A DNA stretch of 64,000 nucleotides from Bacillus sp. F19 (GCA_023823795.1 CP085710.1:4366001-4430000); one strand, 5' to 3'; counted from the first letter of the stretch, positions 45,761 to 54,396 are shown. Notes: a model not told the origin generated them from the sequence alone. Translations and numbers: made by a program.

Positions 45761-45967
45761 TGTGATTTTTTCCATGATTAAAACATTAAATCCCCTGCTA
45801 TGACTGCACTTAAAGGCTGGCAAGGGGCTAGTTGTCTAATCTTATTTTGTATCTGTTTGCTTTAAGTTATTCAAATAATGTATTTTATTAACAAATCATA
45901 CTTTTTACCTGCAAATATGATATGATTTCATTAAAATATACCCAGTATACAGAGAGGTTTTTTCAAT

Positions 45968-46246
45968 ATGAATAAGCTTGATTTCCTATACGATAAAAAT
46001 ATAAACTGTCTGATTTGCATGCATACATATACTACAAAAAAAGTAAGAAGCAGCTGCATACGTGCAATCGAACATGACAGCGACTTTTGTTCTTAATATA
46101 GGCAGAATGAATTCAACCCTGTCCTTTACTATGTAATTGTATGCCCTGCCTGCGGCTATTCAATGTCAGAAGAGTTCTCGCCTGTTTTTCCTCTTCGGAC
46201 AGAAGAATTGATTAATGAAAAGATACGGGCAAACTGGGAAACCTGA
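45968..46246 (+). pseudogene. DUF2225-family protein, truncated and with an in-frame stop
   Basis: The ORF starts MNKLDFLYDKNINCLICMHT and KVRSSCIRAIEHDSDFC, then has TAA at 46094, after which the same frame continues YRQNEFNPVLYYVIVCPACG and SMSEEFSPVFPLRTEEL to a stop after NWET. The CxxC pairs and the order of segments are those of DUF2225, which normally has about 230 residues. Here a nonsense codon and an early end leave a remnant. No frameshift is needed. Confidence 0.7.
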
Positions 46247-46364
46247 ATTTCTGCAAAAAGAGAAGTGTAAAAGAGGCAATCCACACCATACAAGCTTGCC
46301 ATTTAGTCAGGTGTACTGAAAAACACGTCACAATGCAGGACTTTATTTAAGACTCTCCAGCAGT

Positions 46365-46394
46365 AAAAAAACGCGTACTAAATGTACGCGTTTT
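46365..46394 (-). terminator. Terminator of yuzB
   Basis: AACGCGTAC and GTACGCGTT pair around TAAAT; T run on the minus strand. Confidence 0.85.
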
Positions 46395-46396
46395 GC

Positions 46397-46639
46397 TTAG
46401 AACATAGGATTCTCATCCAGGTAATCATATATGTTTTTAACTAGCTCTTCAGATGATTCCCCAGTTACAACCTCACCGTTTACAAGGGCATAAAGAGAAG
46501 CATAGCATTTTCCGCAATATCCAAGACATCCGTATTCAATAATGTCCAGATTAGGATCCTTTTCTAACTTTTCCAAAGCAGCTTGTGAACCGTTCGCTAA
46601 ATTGCTTATACAAAATTCTATTATTGGTTTCAACTTCAT
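46397..46639 (-). CDS. yuzB: YuzB family protein (DUF1450)
   Basis: 80 residues. The conserved part is [20 protein letters not shown] and [20 protein letters not shown], with four Cys that suggest a metal or Fe-S site (a thioredoxin-like ferredoxin fold is often suggested). Function unknown. The ATG at 46639 is used; a GTG three bases upstream is an alternative. Ribosome binding site GTGAGGTG. Confidence 0.85.
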   Translation of the reverse strand: MKLKPIIEFCISNLANGSQAALEKLEKDPNLDIIEYGCLGYCGKCYASLYALVNGEVVTGESSEELVKNIYDYLDENPMF

Positions 46640-46921
46640 CACCTCACACCTGCAATCCTATGCTACCTCTTTCTATGTACTATCGTCAATAATTTACGTT
46701 TTATGTTATACTTTTTTCATAAATACCAACACATTTTCATTAAAGTGATTTACTAATGGCGGGTTTACTGATTAATAGACGACTTTTTCATAATATATTG
46801 TGGTTTATCATCAAATTCGTTATACTTTTAGATGGCATATTGCAAAGGTTTTCTTAATAACTGATTTAACCTATAGATAAGAATATCACTCACTAATAGA
46901 GGAGAAAAAGGGGAATCTGCA

Positions 46922-47989
46922 ATGAAGAACTTAGTAATTCTTGGCGGAGGATACGGCGGCATGCGCGTCCTTCATCGACTGCTCCCAGGTCAGCTGCCTG
47001 ATGATGTGCACATTACACTCATAGATAAAAATCCCTATCATTGTTTAAAAACGGAATATTACGCACTGGCTGCGGGAACGATTTCAGACCATCATATACG
47101 CGTAGATTTTCCAGAGCATGAGCGCCTGCACGTAACTTTCGGGGAAATAACCTCGGTTGATCTTGAAGAAAAAAAGGTTCATCTGAATAATCAGGAACCG
47201 ATTTCATATGATGATCTTATTATCGGATTAGGCTGTGAAGATAAATATCATAATGTTCCAGGCGCAAAAGAGTTTACCCACAGCATTCAGACAATCGATC
47301 AATCAAGAGAAACCTACCAGCTCCTTAACAATTTAAGCGGCGGTGCTTCGGTTGCAATCGTTGGCGCAGGACTAAGCGGCGTTGAGCTTGCCAGTGAGCT
47401 CCGAGAAAGCAGAAAAGATCTTAAGATCACTCTTTATGACCGCGGCAAAAACATTCTGTCCAGTTTTCCAGAACGTCTCAGCAAATATGTTCAAGGCTGG
47501 TTTGAAGATCATGGCGTAACCATTATCAACAGTGCCAACGTGACAAAGGTAGAACAAAATGTTCTATATAATCATGATGAGCCTGTTTCATACGATGCCA
47601 TCGTATGGACTGCAGGAATTCAGCCGAACAAAGTCGTAAGAGATCTTCCAGTTGATAAAGATCCTCAGGACCGTGTAGTGCTTACAAAACAGCATCACCT
47701 TCCGCATCATGAGGATGCATTTGTTGTTGGAGACTGTGCTAGTCTTCCTCATGCACCAAGTGCACAGCTTGCTGAAGCTCAGGCTGAACAAATCGTTCAA
47801 GTTCTGCTTAAAAAGTGGAATGGCGAAGAATTGCCGCAGGATTTCCCTGCCTTCAAGCTGAAAGGCGTATTAGGGTCGCTTGGAAAGAAACATGGTTTCG
47901 GCCTTGTGAATGACCGCCCTCTAATTGGACGGGTTCCGCGACTGCTTAAATCCGGAATACTTTGGATGTACAAATACCATAATGGATAA
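46922..47989 (+). CDS. yutJ: NADH dehydrogenase-like flavoprotein YutJ
   Basis: 355 residues. FAD site LVILGGGYGGMRVLHRL, second nucleotide site VAIVGAGLSGVELASELRES, and HHEDAFVVGDCASLPHAPS. A paralogue of yumB and member of the NDH-2/pyridine nucleotide-disulfide oxidoreductase group. Shorter than yumB, and the C-terminal membrane-binding segment ends LLKSGILWMYKYHNG. The electron acceptor is not established. The ribosome binding site is imperfect (GGAGAAAAAGGGG). It marks the left border of the accessory island. Confidence 0.9.
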   Translation: MKNLVILGGGYGGMRVLHRLLPGQLPDDVHITLIDKNPYHCLKTEYYALAAGTISDHHIRVDFPEHERLHVTFGEITSVDLEEKKVHLNNQEPISYDDLIIGLGCEDKYHNVPGAKEFTHSIQTIDQSRETYQLLNNLSGGASVAIVGAGLSGVELASELRESRKDLKITLYDRGKNILSSFPERLSKYVQGWFEDHGVTIINSANVTKVEQNVLYNHDEPVSYDAIVWTAGIQPNKVVRDLPVDKDPQDRVVLTKQHHLPHHEDAFVVGDCASLPHAPSAQLAEAQAEQIVQVLLKKWNGEELPQDFPAFKLKGVLGSLGKKHGFGLVNDRPLIGRVPRLLKSGILWMYKYHNG

Positions 47990-48016
47990 GACATTAAAAT
48001 AGATTTTATTGCATTT

Positions 48017-48043
48017 AAAACCTTGATAAATCAAGGTTTTTTT
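48017..48043 (+). terminator. Terminator of yutJ
   Basis: AAAACCTTG and CAAGGTTTT pair around ATAAAT, followed by a T run. Confidence 0.85.
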
Positions 48044-48407
48044 ATTTGTGAAAATCAAAATAGATTAAAAAGAATTAAACTTCGGGCGGGTTTTTGGCGG
48101 GTTTTTTCAAAAAAAGTATTTGCCACCTCAACCAACAACTGGGAGAACCTGAAATCACACGGTATTTAGCACCGCGAATAGCATTAGGATTAGTACACTA
48201 ATTCGCACCGCTTTTAGCGGTGTTTTTTTACATAATAAAACTCAGTTCATTGTTGAACTGAGTTAATAAGTTATTCCATTATATCCCCCTTTAGTCATAA
48301 TGAACGAAACGGCTCCCATCGCTTAACGTAGGTTGCACTTGGTCATAATGCTACTATCCAAAATAAAAAACCGAGTGTAGAGCTACACACGAAAAGGAGC
48401 CGTTATT
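48044..48407. other. Left border region of the accessory island
   Basis: Contains a short direct repeat (CGGGCGGGTTTTT then GGCGGGTTTTTT, 48084-48106), a hairpin terminator ACCGCTTTTAGCGGT plus T run at 48207-48230, and a hairpin made of AACTCAGTTCA and TGAACTGAGTT at 48240-48265. After that comes the 5' region of the first IS110-type element. In B. subtilis yutJ is followed directly by yuzD, so the island starts about here. Confidence 0.5.
48308..48404 (+). ncRNA. Candidate structured 5' non-coding region of the IS110-type element
   Basis: ACGGCTCC at 48309 and GGAGCCGT at 48396 enclose about 80 bases that also hold a GTGTAGAGCTACAC hairpin just before the recombinase start. IS110-group elements carry a bridge RNA next to the recombinase gene, so this is a candidate. 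Not proven by sequence alone. Confidence 0.35.
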
Positions 48408-49535
48408 ATGAAGGATGTTCAAAAATTTGTTGGTTTAGACGTATCTAAAGATACTATTGCTGTTGCGATTGCTGACCCTGGCCGTGGTGAACCTAGATTT
48501 CATGGAACTATTCAAAATAAACCAGAAGATATTCGCAAACTAATGAAAAAGTTAGGAAATCATGAAAATCTACTTGTTTGTTATGAAGCAGGACCTACTG
48601 GGTATGGAATTTATCGATTACTTCTATCTATGGACATTGAATGTATGGTTGTTGCACCCTCTCTTATCCCAAAGCGTTCGGGCGATCGCGTCAAAACAGA
48701 TAAAAGGGATTCTACTAGATTAGCTCAGCTACTTCGTGCTGGAGAGCTTACTTCTGTATGGGTTCCAGATGAAGATCATGAAGCATTGAGAGATTTAATC
48801 CGTGCTCGTCATGATGCTCGAGAGGATTTACAAAGTTCTCGCCAGAGTCTTGTTCACCTCTTACTTCGCCATGAAATACGTCCTCCGCAAGGAGTTCGAA
48901 ATTGGTCCGTAAAACATCGTGAATGGTTAAAACGATTAACATTTGAAAGAGCTTCTCAGCGTATTGTTTTTCAAGAATATCTCCATGCCATTTATGAAGT
49001 TGAGGAGCGTATGAAACGACTTGAAGCTCAAATACATGAAGAAGCCATTCAAAGTGAACATGCTCCCGTCATTCAAGCGCTCCAAACATTAAGAGGAGTC
49101 GCAGAAGTAACTGCTGTTACATTAGTAGCTGAAATTGGACAATTCTCTCGCTTTTCAAATCCAAGACAACTGATGTCATATGCTGGTCTCGTCCCTAAAG
49201 AATACTCGAGTGGATCTAGTCGTTGGCAAGGTTCAATTACTAAAACCGGAAACTCCCAAATTCGTCGTTCAATAGTAGAAGTTTGTTGGTCTTATCGCCA
49301 TCGGCCATCTCTTAAAGGAGAATTGCTTAAACGTCAAGAAGGTCAAGATCCAGAGGCAAAACGTATTGCTTGGAAGGCTCAACACCGTCTTCATATGAAA
49401 TATCATCGCATCTCTGCTAAAGGAAAAGGCGGAAAAGTAGCTGTTGTTGGTGTTGCCAGAGAATTACTTGGATTTATTTGGGCTATCGGTTGTGCCATTG
49501 AGGATAAGCAAGTAATTGATTTGAATGTTGCTTAA
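48408..49535 (+). CDS. IS110-family recombinase/transposase (element 1)
   Basis: 375 residues. N-terminal RuvC-like DEDD domain: FVGLDVSKDTIAVAIA, LVCYEAGPTGYGIYR, and VKTDKRDSTRLAQLL. A coiled-coil middle leads to the C-terminal Tnp domain TLRGVAEVTAVTLVAEIGQF, with the Ser-rich segment KEYSSGSSRWQGSITKTGN that holds the catalytic Ser. Full length. Ribosome binding site AAAAGGAG. Unlike classical IS elements it uses a guide RNA and leaves no long inverted repeats; element ends could not be fixed. Confidence 0.9.
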   Translation: MKDVQKFVGLDVSKDTIAVAIADPGRGEPRFHGTIQNKPEDIRKLMKKLGNHENLLVCYEAGPTGYGIYRLLLSMDIECMVVAPSLIPKRSGDRVKTDKRDSTRLAQLLRAGELTSVWVPDEDHEALRDLIRARHDAREDLQSSRQSLVHLLLRHEIRPPQGVRNWSVKHREWLKRLTFERASQRIVFQEYLHAIYEVEERMKRLEAQIHEEAIQSEHAPVIQALQTLRGVAEVTAVTLVAEIGQFSRFSNPRQLMSYAGLVPKEYSSGSSRWQGSITKTGNSQIRRSIVEVCWSYRHRPSLKGELLKRQEGQDPEAKRIAWKAQHRLHMKYHRISAKGKGGKVAVVGVARELLGFIWAIGCAIEDKQVIDLNVA

Positions 49536-50160
49536 GTAGATTAAAAATTAAACTATGTAATAAATTTTTTATCGAATAATATCTTTGTGATTGAAAATTG
49601 AAGATTTGGCTCGAAGGCAAACTCCCGGGAAGGAGAACCCTCATGTTCCATTATGCACTAGGTTCTAAGAACCGAACGTGCGCCTTTAGTCAGAGGCAGC
49701 TCCGTGACGGATGTAGTGAAATGTGGTACCCAACCCACGCATATCAGTTTGTATACCACCGTCAACGTTTTTGCCTTCGTGCCAAGTTTTTAAGGTTTTC
49801 CTTATTCAACTTTTAGGATTGTATCCATTTAGGATTTAGCTTATCAAGGGAAAGTGCGCCCTTGACAAGCTAAATCCGAAAGGATATTTGGTTTGTAAGT
49901 TGAACAAGGAATAACTCTATTCATTGCTGAATCAAACACCATTTAAAAACATTTGTGTGTGGTGGGTTGACAGTTTCGTTCATATCAATGGAATAACTAA
50001 GATATGGGCTTATTCCTAAAAATCGCTTTTAGCTTGTTGAACTAACGCCCCCGTTGAAGAATGGGGTAAAATCCACGTAATACAGAATTTGATTAAACTT
50101 TTCACAAATAGTCAATTTTTCTTTAAAATGATCAGCCTTCTAAGTATGAGACAAAGTATA
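49536..50160. other. Structured non-coding region downstream of IS110 element 1
   Basis: No convincing gene. Several hairpins follow each other: CTCCCGGGAAGGAG, GGTTCTAAGAACC, GCCTTTAGTCAGAGGC, and a long imperfect palindrome at 49803-49911 in which GGATTTAGCTTATCAAGGG pairs with CCCTTGACAAGCTAAATCC and, further out, TTCAACTT pairs with AAGTTGAA. It probably contains the right part of the element. A GCGCCC-type repeat (50031-50060) follows. Confidence 0.45.
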
Positions 50161-50195
50161 CCGTTATATATTAATTAAAGAAAGGGTGTGATGAG

Positions 50196-50897
50196 ATGTT
50201 TTTTGTGCCACAGTGGTGGCAATATCCTACAATGAGGCAGGGCATAGGATCGGAGGGACCTCTTGGTCCGATTCACCATGTGGGTGGGCTGTTACCACGG
50301 GACTTTTGGTTTTCCGATTCAAGATTAGTTCTTAACCCTCCCTTTACTGGTGAGACAACAGCAAATGGCTTCACTTTCAGAGGCAGGTTGAGCTATAATA
50401 GTGGCTCGTTACTTAAAACAGGTTTCGGGGTAGTAGCTCGTTACGTACTCAGTCCAGACAGGATTCCACGTCCAGAACGTGGCCCATGGCGTTCCGTCCC
50501 CCGTTTAGATTTATTCGGTTTAATCTCGGGAGGTACAACTGCTCCGGATATCTTCGCTGGAGACAAATGGAGTAAATGTTCGCTAATAAAAAGACAAACT
50601 ATCTTCCAGCACGTCTTCTCTCCGCCGGGAACCGATAATAGGAGAATAATCGGTCACAACGTCGAAAGCGAGCAGCTTATTTTTATAGAGGGTGCTGGTA
50701 AAGATCAACACAAACAACTGTTGCCTGGGTTTAAACCGATGCCACCGGTGGTCATCGACCAAATCTTCCCTGGTATTCCCATTTGGGCAGAACTTGAGGT
50801 CCGCTTCGACATACAGGTAGTAGGGGACAGCACTCTATGGATAGACAACGACATCGTGGTACGCTTGGACCAGTGGCCACTCGAGCCAATAGGTTGA
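50196..50897 (+). CDS. Unrecognised protein of the accessory island
   Basis: 233 residues with a clean start (AAGGGTGTGATGAG before the ATG). Composition is unusual for this genome: rich in Pro, Gly, Trp, Arg and Phe (FFVPQWWQYPTMRQGIG; DRIPRPERGPWRSVPRLDLF), and its DNA is visibly more GC-rich than the surroundings. The C-terminal stretch IWAELEVRFDIQVVGDSTLW is beta-like. No signal peptide, membrane helix or known motif. It converges on the broken gene at 50993-51842. I do not recognise the family; recent acquisition is likely. Confidence 0.65.
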   Translation: MFFVPQWWQYPTMRQGIGSEGPLGPIHHVGGLLPRDFWFSDSRLVLNPPFTGETTANGFTFRGRLSYNSGSLLKTGFGVVARYVLSPDRIPRPERGPWRSVPRLDLFGLISGGTTAPDIFAGDKWSKCSLIKRQTIFQHVFSPPGTDNRRIIGHNVESEQLIFIEGAGKDQHKQLLPGFKPMPPVVIDQIFPGIPIWAELEVRFDIQVVGDSTLWIDNDIVVRLDQWPLEPIG

Positions 50898-50917
50898 TCT
50901 CATTTTTTATTAAATTA

Positions 50918-50945
50918 GCCTTTGTCAATAGGATTTGACAAAGGC
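50918..50945 (+). terminator. Terminator of the 50196-50897 gene
   Basis: GCCTTTGTCAA and TTGACAAAGGC pair around TAGGAT; the T run behind is poor. Confidence 0.65.
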
Positions 50946-50970
50946 AGTATTGTTGCTCTGATAAAAAAAA

Positions 50971-50986
50971 CCACAGAAATCTGTGT
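50971..50986 (-). terminator. Terminator of the 50993-51842 gene
   Basis: CACAGA and TCTGTG pair around a short loop, then eight T on the minus strand. Confidence 0.65.
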
Positions 50987-50992
50987 AACGTC

Positions 50993-51842
50993 TCAGTTAC
51001 AGTTTAGAGGTGTAATATCATTTTCAATAGTCCGCCCATTATTATCTGTGTGTCTAGCTGGGCCGTCTCCTTGTTTGTGGGTCCACAACCAACGAGGCCC
51101 TTCCGAGACAATCCGATAAAAGTGAAAATCATGGCCTGGAAATATGAAGCATGCAATAATCAATACCTTCAATGCGTTCGGCCAGCAACCATGATGAGTC
51201 CAACCATCGGCATATAGACCACCTTGTACTTCACTACAATTGAATTCCCTAGCTGGATAACCTCCGTGTAGGCCAGGATGAGCCCAGCGCCCACCCCCAA
51301 CATGATTGCTAGCGAAGGGATAGCAATTATTGTGAGAAATATTTTGAGGCTGATTGAAAGTAGATGCATTGCTATAAAATAAATTGGAATGGCAAGTCTC
51401 CCATCTTACTGATTGGGGGACTTTACTACTTTCTCTACTAGTGGTCAAATCAACAACTTCACGAGACGTTGGTACTAATACGACACCTTCTTCAATCACT
51501 TCACGTAGTTCGTCCGTTACTTTACTGCATTTCTTTTCTGGTATTTGCAAAAGCCACTCAGCAGCGACCTGCTTCTCTGGTTTGCTCCCAACACGGAACG
51601 CCCAAGGGAGTGGGTTTTCTAATGTCCGATTAGTCCTTTTCCAAATGCCATCATCCGACTTAATCTCCCGGACAATCAATCCACGATAGCCAAGGCCAAA
51701 CTTCTCCTCAGGGGTATGTACTGGTGAAATTTGTGTCGGATCGGAAGTTATAATTTCGAGCAATTCCTTCTCTTCTGTCTAGGACAAAATCCATTTAGGA
51801 TTAGACACCCCGGAGAAAGATATCCAGCTCTACTTCTAGCAT
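50993..51842 (-). pseudogene. Unrecognised protein gene broken by a frameshift and a stop
   Basis: The true start is the ATG at 51842, eight bases behind GGAGGT. It encodes MLEVELDIF and then goes out of frame; removing one T at about 51817 gives LDIFSGVSNPKWILS, then TAG at about 51780, then EEKELLEIITSDPTQISPVH to the natural stop (TTG at 51763 is the only later start). The C-terminal half has Cys/His-rich HNNCYPFASNHVGGG, EFNCSEVQGGLYADGW and HHGCWPNALK, and then FPGHDFHFYRIVSEGPRWLW and HKQGDGPARHTDNNG. I faintly recall proteins with such an HFYR...W.HK.G ending in bacilli and cyanobacteria, but can assign no function. Confidence 0.6.
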
Positions 51843-52323
51843 GATAAATAACCTCCATTTTATATAGGTAAATATCTTTATCTTTTGGTTCATACTGCAA
51901 CCTGCATTAACTTTTTATATATTGTCAGCGTTCTAACTCATTTATTCGCTTCGTAACAATTCAAAAAAATATTTGATCGCTAAACACCATCACTTCTTTC
52001 GATACTGATTCCCTTATGTAGCTTAACTATTACATTTTATATTATGGATTTATTTAAAAATCCCTATTCAGCTATTTGGCCCGATTGCTGAACAAAAAGT
52101 TGAATCCACTCTTCAATTAAACTGCCCGTTTGTTGAATATGAGCAGCGAATTTTATCCTAATTATGTATTCGAATAAGTAACCATTTAATCCTTTTTGGC
52201 TTAATCGCCATTTCTTTACATAGTCACAAATAATAAAACCAGTATATTGGATTTAGAAACTTTTTTACCCAATATAACTCAAGGTATTGGTTCTCCTAGT
52301 TGAGACGTTATCAGCTTTTATAG
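51843..52323. other. Intergenic stretch with repeat-like segments only
   Basis: AT-rich. A GCCC-type repeat lies at about 52081-52140 (CTTCAATTAA then ACTGCCCGTTTGTTGAA). No gene or other operator is recognised. Confidence 0.5.
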
Positions 52324-52380
52324 AAAACGCAAAAAGACAGCCAATTTAAATGCCGGCTGTCTTTTTGCGTTTTGAATTTA
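52324..52380. terminator. Long hairpin terminator of the WGxxGxxG gene
   Basis: AAAACGCAAAAAGACAGCC and GGCTGTCTTTTTGCGTTTT form a perfect 19-base stem around a 12-base loop. Confidence 0.85.
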
Positions 52381-52418
52381 TTGAAGTAAAAAAGTGTATA
52401 TCAAAATTCAAGTCTAAA

Positions 52419-52649
52419 TTAGTCTTTTCGGTCGTCTCTTCTTCTTAGACCTAATAACCCAGCCAGACCAATTAACCCGATCCATCCCCAATCCATATCA
52501 TCATCGTCATCATTTGTTGCTGCAACATTTCTTGTCATGTTTGTATCATTATAATTGTCATTATTATTTGCTGAAGCATTATTCCCACCGAATAAAAGTC
52601 CTAATGAAAGAACAAGGGCTGTAATAATTACTAATTGTTTTCTAATCAT
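52419..52649 (-). CDS. Small secreted WGxxGxxG-anchored protein
   Basis: 76 residues. Signal peptide (QLVIITALVLSLGLLFGG, ending NNASA), an Asn/Asp-rich linker (NNNDNYNDTNMTRN, DDDDD), then DWGWIGLIGLAGLLGLRRRD. The C-terminal WGxxGxxG helix followed by Arg residues is a known sorting/anchoring signal of small Bacillus surface proteins, processed at the membrane. The passenger is only about 30 residues. Ribosome binding site AAAGGAG. Function unknown. Confidence 0.85.
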   Translation of the reverse strand: MIRKQLVIITALVLSLGLLFGGNNASANNNDNYNDTNMTRNVAATNDDDDDMDWGWIGLIGLAGLLGLRRRDDRKD

Positions 52650-52827
52650 TGTAATTCTCCTTTTAATTTTTTTTCATACTCAAGGTTATTATCCCTTTTG
52701 TACATTTTTTTATACTTATTGAATTTGAGAACAATTACTATCGTAAGTCGAAACAACCTTTGAATAAATTCAAATATAATATCTAATAATATTCCCTGTG
52801 TTCACTTTCCTTTTAAAGGAGAAAATC

Positions 52828-53367
52828 ATGAATTTTCAAAAGACGATAAGGAGTGTAGTTATGGGAATTTTAAGTGGTAACCCAAAAGATGAACCAATGC
52901 ATTACGGAGAGATTTTTGGTACATGGACTAACCTTTTAACAAATAACGGCTTAATTTCAGGCTATCAGGCTTTTATTAATCACACTGGTGATCAGGATCT
53001 AAAAAAGCTAATTGAAGAAGCAATTGAAGGTTTAAAAAATGAAAATAAACAAATAGAAGAACTTCTTAAAGCGAATGGGATTGGTTTACCCCCTGCACCA
53101 CCAGAACGCCCTATTGCTAAATTAGAAGATATCCCTGTTGGAGCAAGATTTAGTGATCCAGAAATTAGTGCTTCTGTCTCTAGGGATGTAGCTGCTGGTC
53201 TAGTTGCTTGCAGTCAAGTAATAGGTCAATCAATAAGAGAAGATATAGGAGTGATGTATGGTTTATTTCATTTAGCAAAAGCTCAATTTGGTGCTAAAAT
53301 GTTAAAACTTAATAAAGAAAAGGGTTGGCTGATTCCGCCTCCATTACAAGTTAAAGCTAGTGAATGA
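52828..53367 (+). CDS. DUF3231 family protein
   Basis: About 179 residues. SGNPKDEPMHYGEIFGTWTN is the family start, followed by ferritin-like helical segments (GYQAFINHTGDQDLKKLIEE; EQNKQIEELLKANGIGLPPA-like) and DVAAGLVACSQVIGQSIRED. DUF3231 proteins are four-helix, ferritin-like and occur in one or more copies in Bacillaceae; some are associated with spores. Here a single copy of about half the double-domain length. Two possible starts: 52828 behind AAAGGAG and 52861 (MGILSGNP) behind AAGGAGTG. Confidence 0.8.
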   Translation: MNFQKTIRSVVMGILSGNPKDEPMHYGEIFGTWTNLLTNNGLISGYQAFINHTGDQDLKKLIEEAIEGLKNENKQIEELLKANGIGLPPAPPERPIAKLEDIPVGARFSDPEISASVSRDVAAGLVACSQVIGQSIREDIGVMYGLFHLAKAQFGAKMLKLNKEKGWLIPPPLQVKASE

Positions 53368-53404
53368 TGCTTAAACTAAAGTCTGTTAGTAAATAGCATA
53401 AACA

Positions 53405-53445
53405 AAGAAAAGCACGCTCTCCCAGCGTGCTTTTCTTCAATTTTT
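53405..53445 (+). terminator. Terminator of the DUF3231 gene
   Basis: AAGAAAAGCACGCT and AGCGTGCTTTTCTT form a perfect stem around CTCCC, then CAATTTTTTT. Confidence 0.9.
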
Positions 53446-53563
53446 TTATTTAGATATACTTCAGATGAACAGTCTTCAGTCAACATGTAACAGGAATTTA
53501 GCAAATGGGCGGCGGTGCCTTTTCCGCACATATCGAAACAATAGACAAAATCGAATAACGGTA

Positions 53564-53757
53564 TTATTTATAATAGTCATTTAAAAACTCTTTAATATCA
53601 TTATTTATTTTTATTAAATATTCTTCTAAAGGGAAATGTCCTATATCGTAGGATTTGAATGCTGTTAAATTTGTGATGATTTCTTTTGTAACTTTATTTA
53701 ATCTACTTTCAGGAAAGAATATATCTTTTTTTCCTGCTATTATTAAAGGTGGTGAGG
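53564..53757 (-). pseudogene. C-terminal stump of an alpha/beta hydrolase
   Basis: The minus strand encodes SPPLIIAGKKDIFFPESRLN and ends AFKSYDIGHFPLEEYLIKIN... then a stop. GKKD followed 40 residues later by GHFP is the acid/His end of an alpha/beta hydrolase. There is no start and no upstream part; the sequence is cut at about 53757. A scar of a deletion. Confidence 0.65.
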
Positions 53758-53794
53758 TGTAATTTGTTAATAAGTAGAAAAATTAACTAACATA

Positions 53795-53914
53795 AAAGAT
53801 GTCCCAGTGTTTAAAGTTAAATTTGCAACAGATGATAACGGAGATCTCGGTCCAATTGCTGTATATGTTGATAAAAGTTCTAAAAAAGTTTTAGGTGTTG
53901 GAATTCGAAAATAA
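53795..53914 (+). pseudogene. C-terminal stump of an unknown protein
   Basis: Encodes KDVPVFKVKFATDDNGDLGP then IAVYVDKSSKKVLGVGIRK and a stop, a beta-hairpin-like end. A stop lies shortly upstream and there is no start codon in frame, so it is a 3' fragment cut at the same place as the hydrolase stump. Family not recognised. Confidence 0.5.
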
Positions 53915-53935
53915 TGTAAAAAAGATGAGAATGTC

Positions 53936-53965
53936 GAAGACCGAACCGATAATCGGTCTTTCCTT
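53936..53965. terminator. Hairpin terminator behind the stumps
   Basis: AAGACCGA and TCGGTCTT pair around ACCGATAA, then a short T run. Confidence 0.65.
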
Positions 53966-54109
53966 ATATATATCCTTCTTCAACTCCCTCAGTTTGATAC
54001 GAATCTCTCTCGAATGCTCACTTATTCGCAGGATTTCATACCCCTTGTAATTGGATTACGTGTAAATGAAATGAGTTCAGATCATTTTGGCTTCGTGAAG
54101 GCATAGTTA

Positions 54110-54396
54110 AATAAAGGAGTCAGCTACCACTCCATATTTTACCATATAATGCACATCTCCACGCCGCCCCTGGAGGCTTTCCCTCCCATGTCTCAACGGG
54201 TCAATTGCCCTCTCATTCCTTCGTCATGCCTATCCAAGGGGTGGAGGCCAGTTATGCTAAACTGATGGGTCACAGTGCCCTTTTGTTGAAGAAACCTGGT
54301 ACTCCGTACATATTTGAAATCCTACGAATAAGACAACATTCAAAATTAAAGTTAACTATTTTATATGATACATTTTATATAACTAATGTTTTATTT
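54110..54396 (-). ncRNA. Candidate structured 3' non-coding region of IS110-type element 2
   Basis: About 280 bases directly 3' of the second recombinase are GC-rich and pairable (GCCGCCCCTGGAGGC; CCTATCCAAGGGGTGGAGGCC; GATGGGTCACAGTGCCC) in an AT-rich setting. No good gene is seen. IS110-family elements carry guide (bridge/seek) RNAs beside the recombinase gene; this is a candidate. The stretch 53966-54109 holds no recognised feature. Confidence 0.35.

Noticed and set aside
48082-48107. GGCGGGTTTTT direct repeat as an attachment site of an integrative element
   Set aside because: No integrase is present in the island and no matching copy was seen at the right border near 58.6 kb.
49596-49816. 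72-codon ORF and a possible group II intron domain V in the region behind IS110 element 1
   Set aside because: The ORF has no ribosome binding site and is made of hairpin sequence. The GAGC...GGTTC segment on the minus strand pairs only at its base; the catalytic AGC triad region and upper stem of domain V are not there.
49820-51800. Shared ATCCATTTAGGATT at 49825 and 51790 as a transposon footprint
   Set aside because: At 51790 the sequence is explained as coding (NPKW of the broken gene). With only 14 common bases and a different surrounding, a common origin is not supported.
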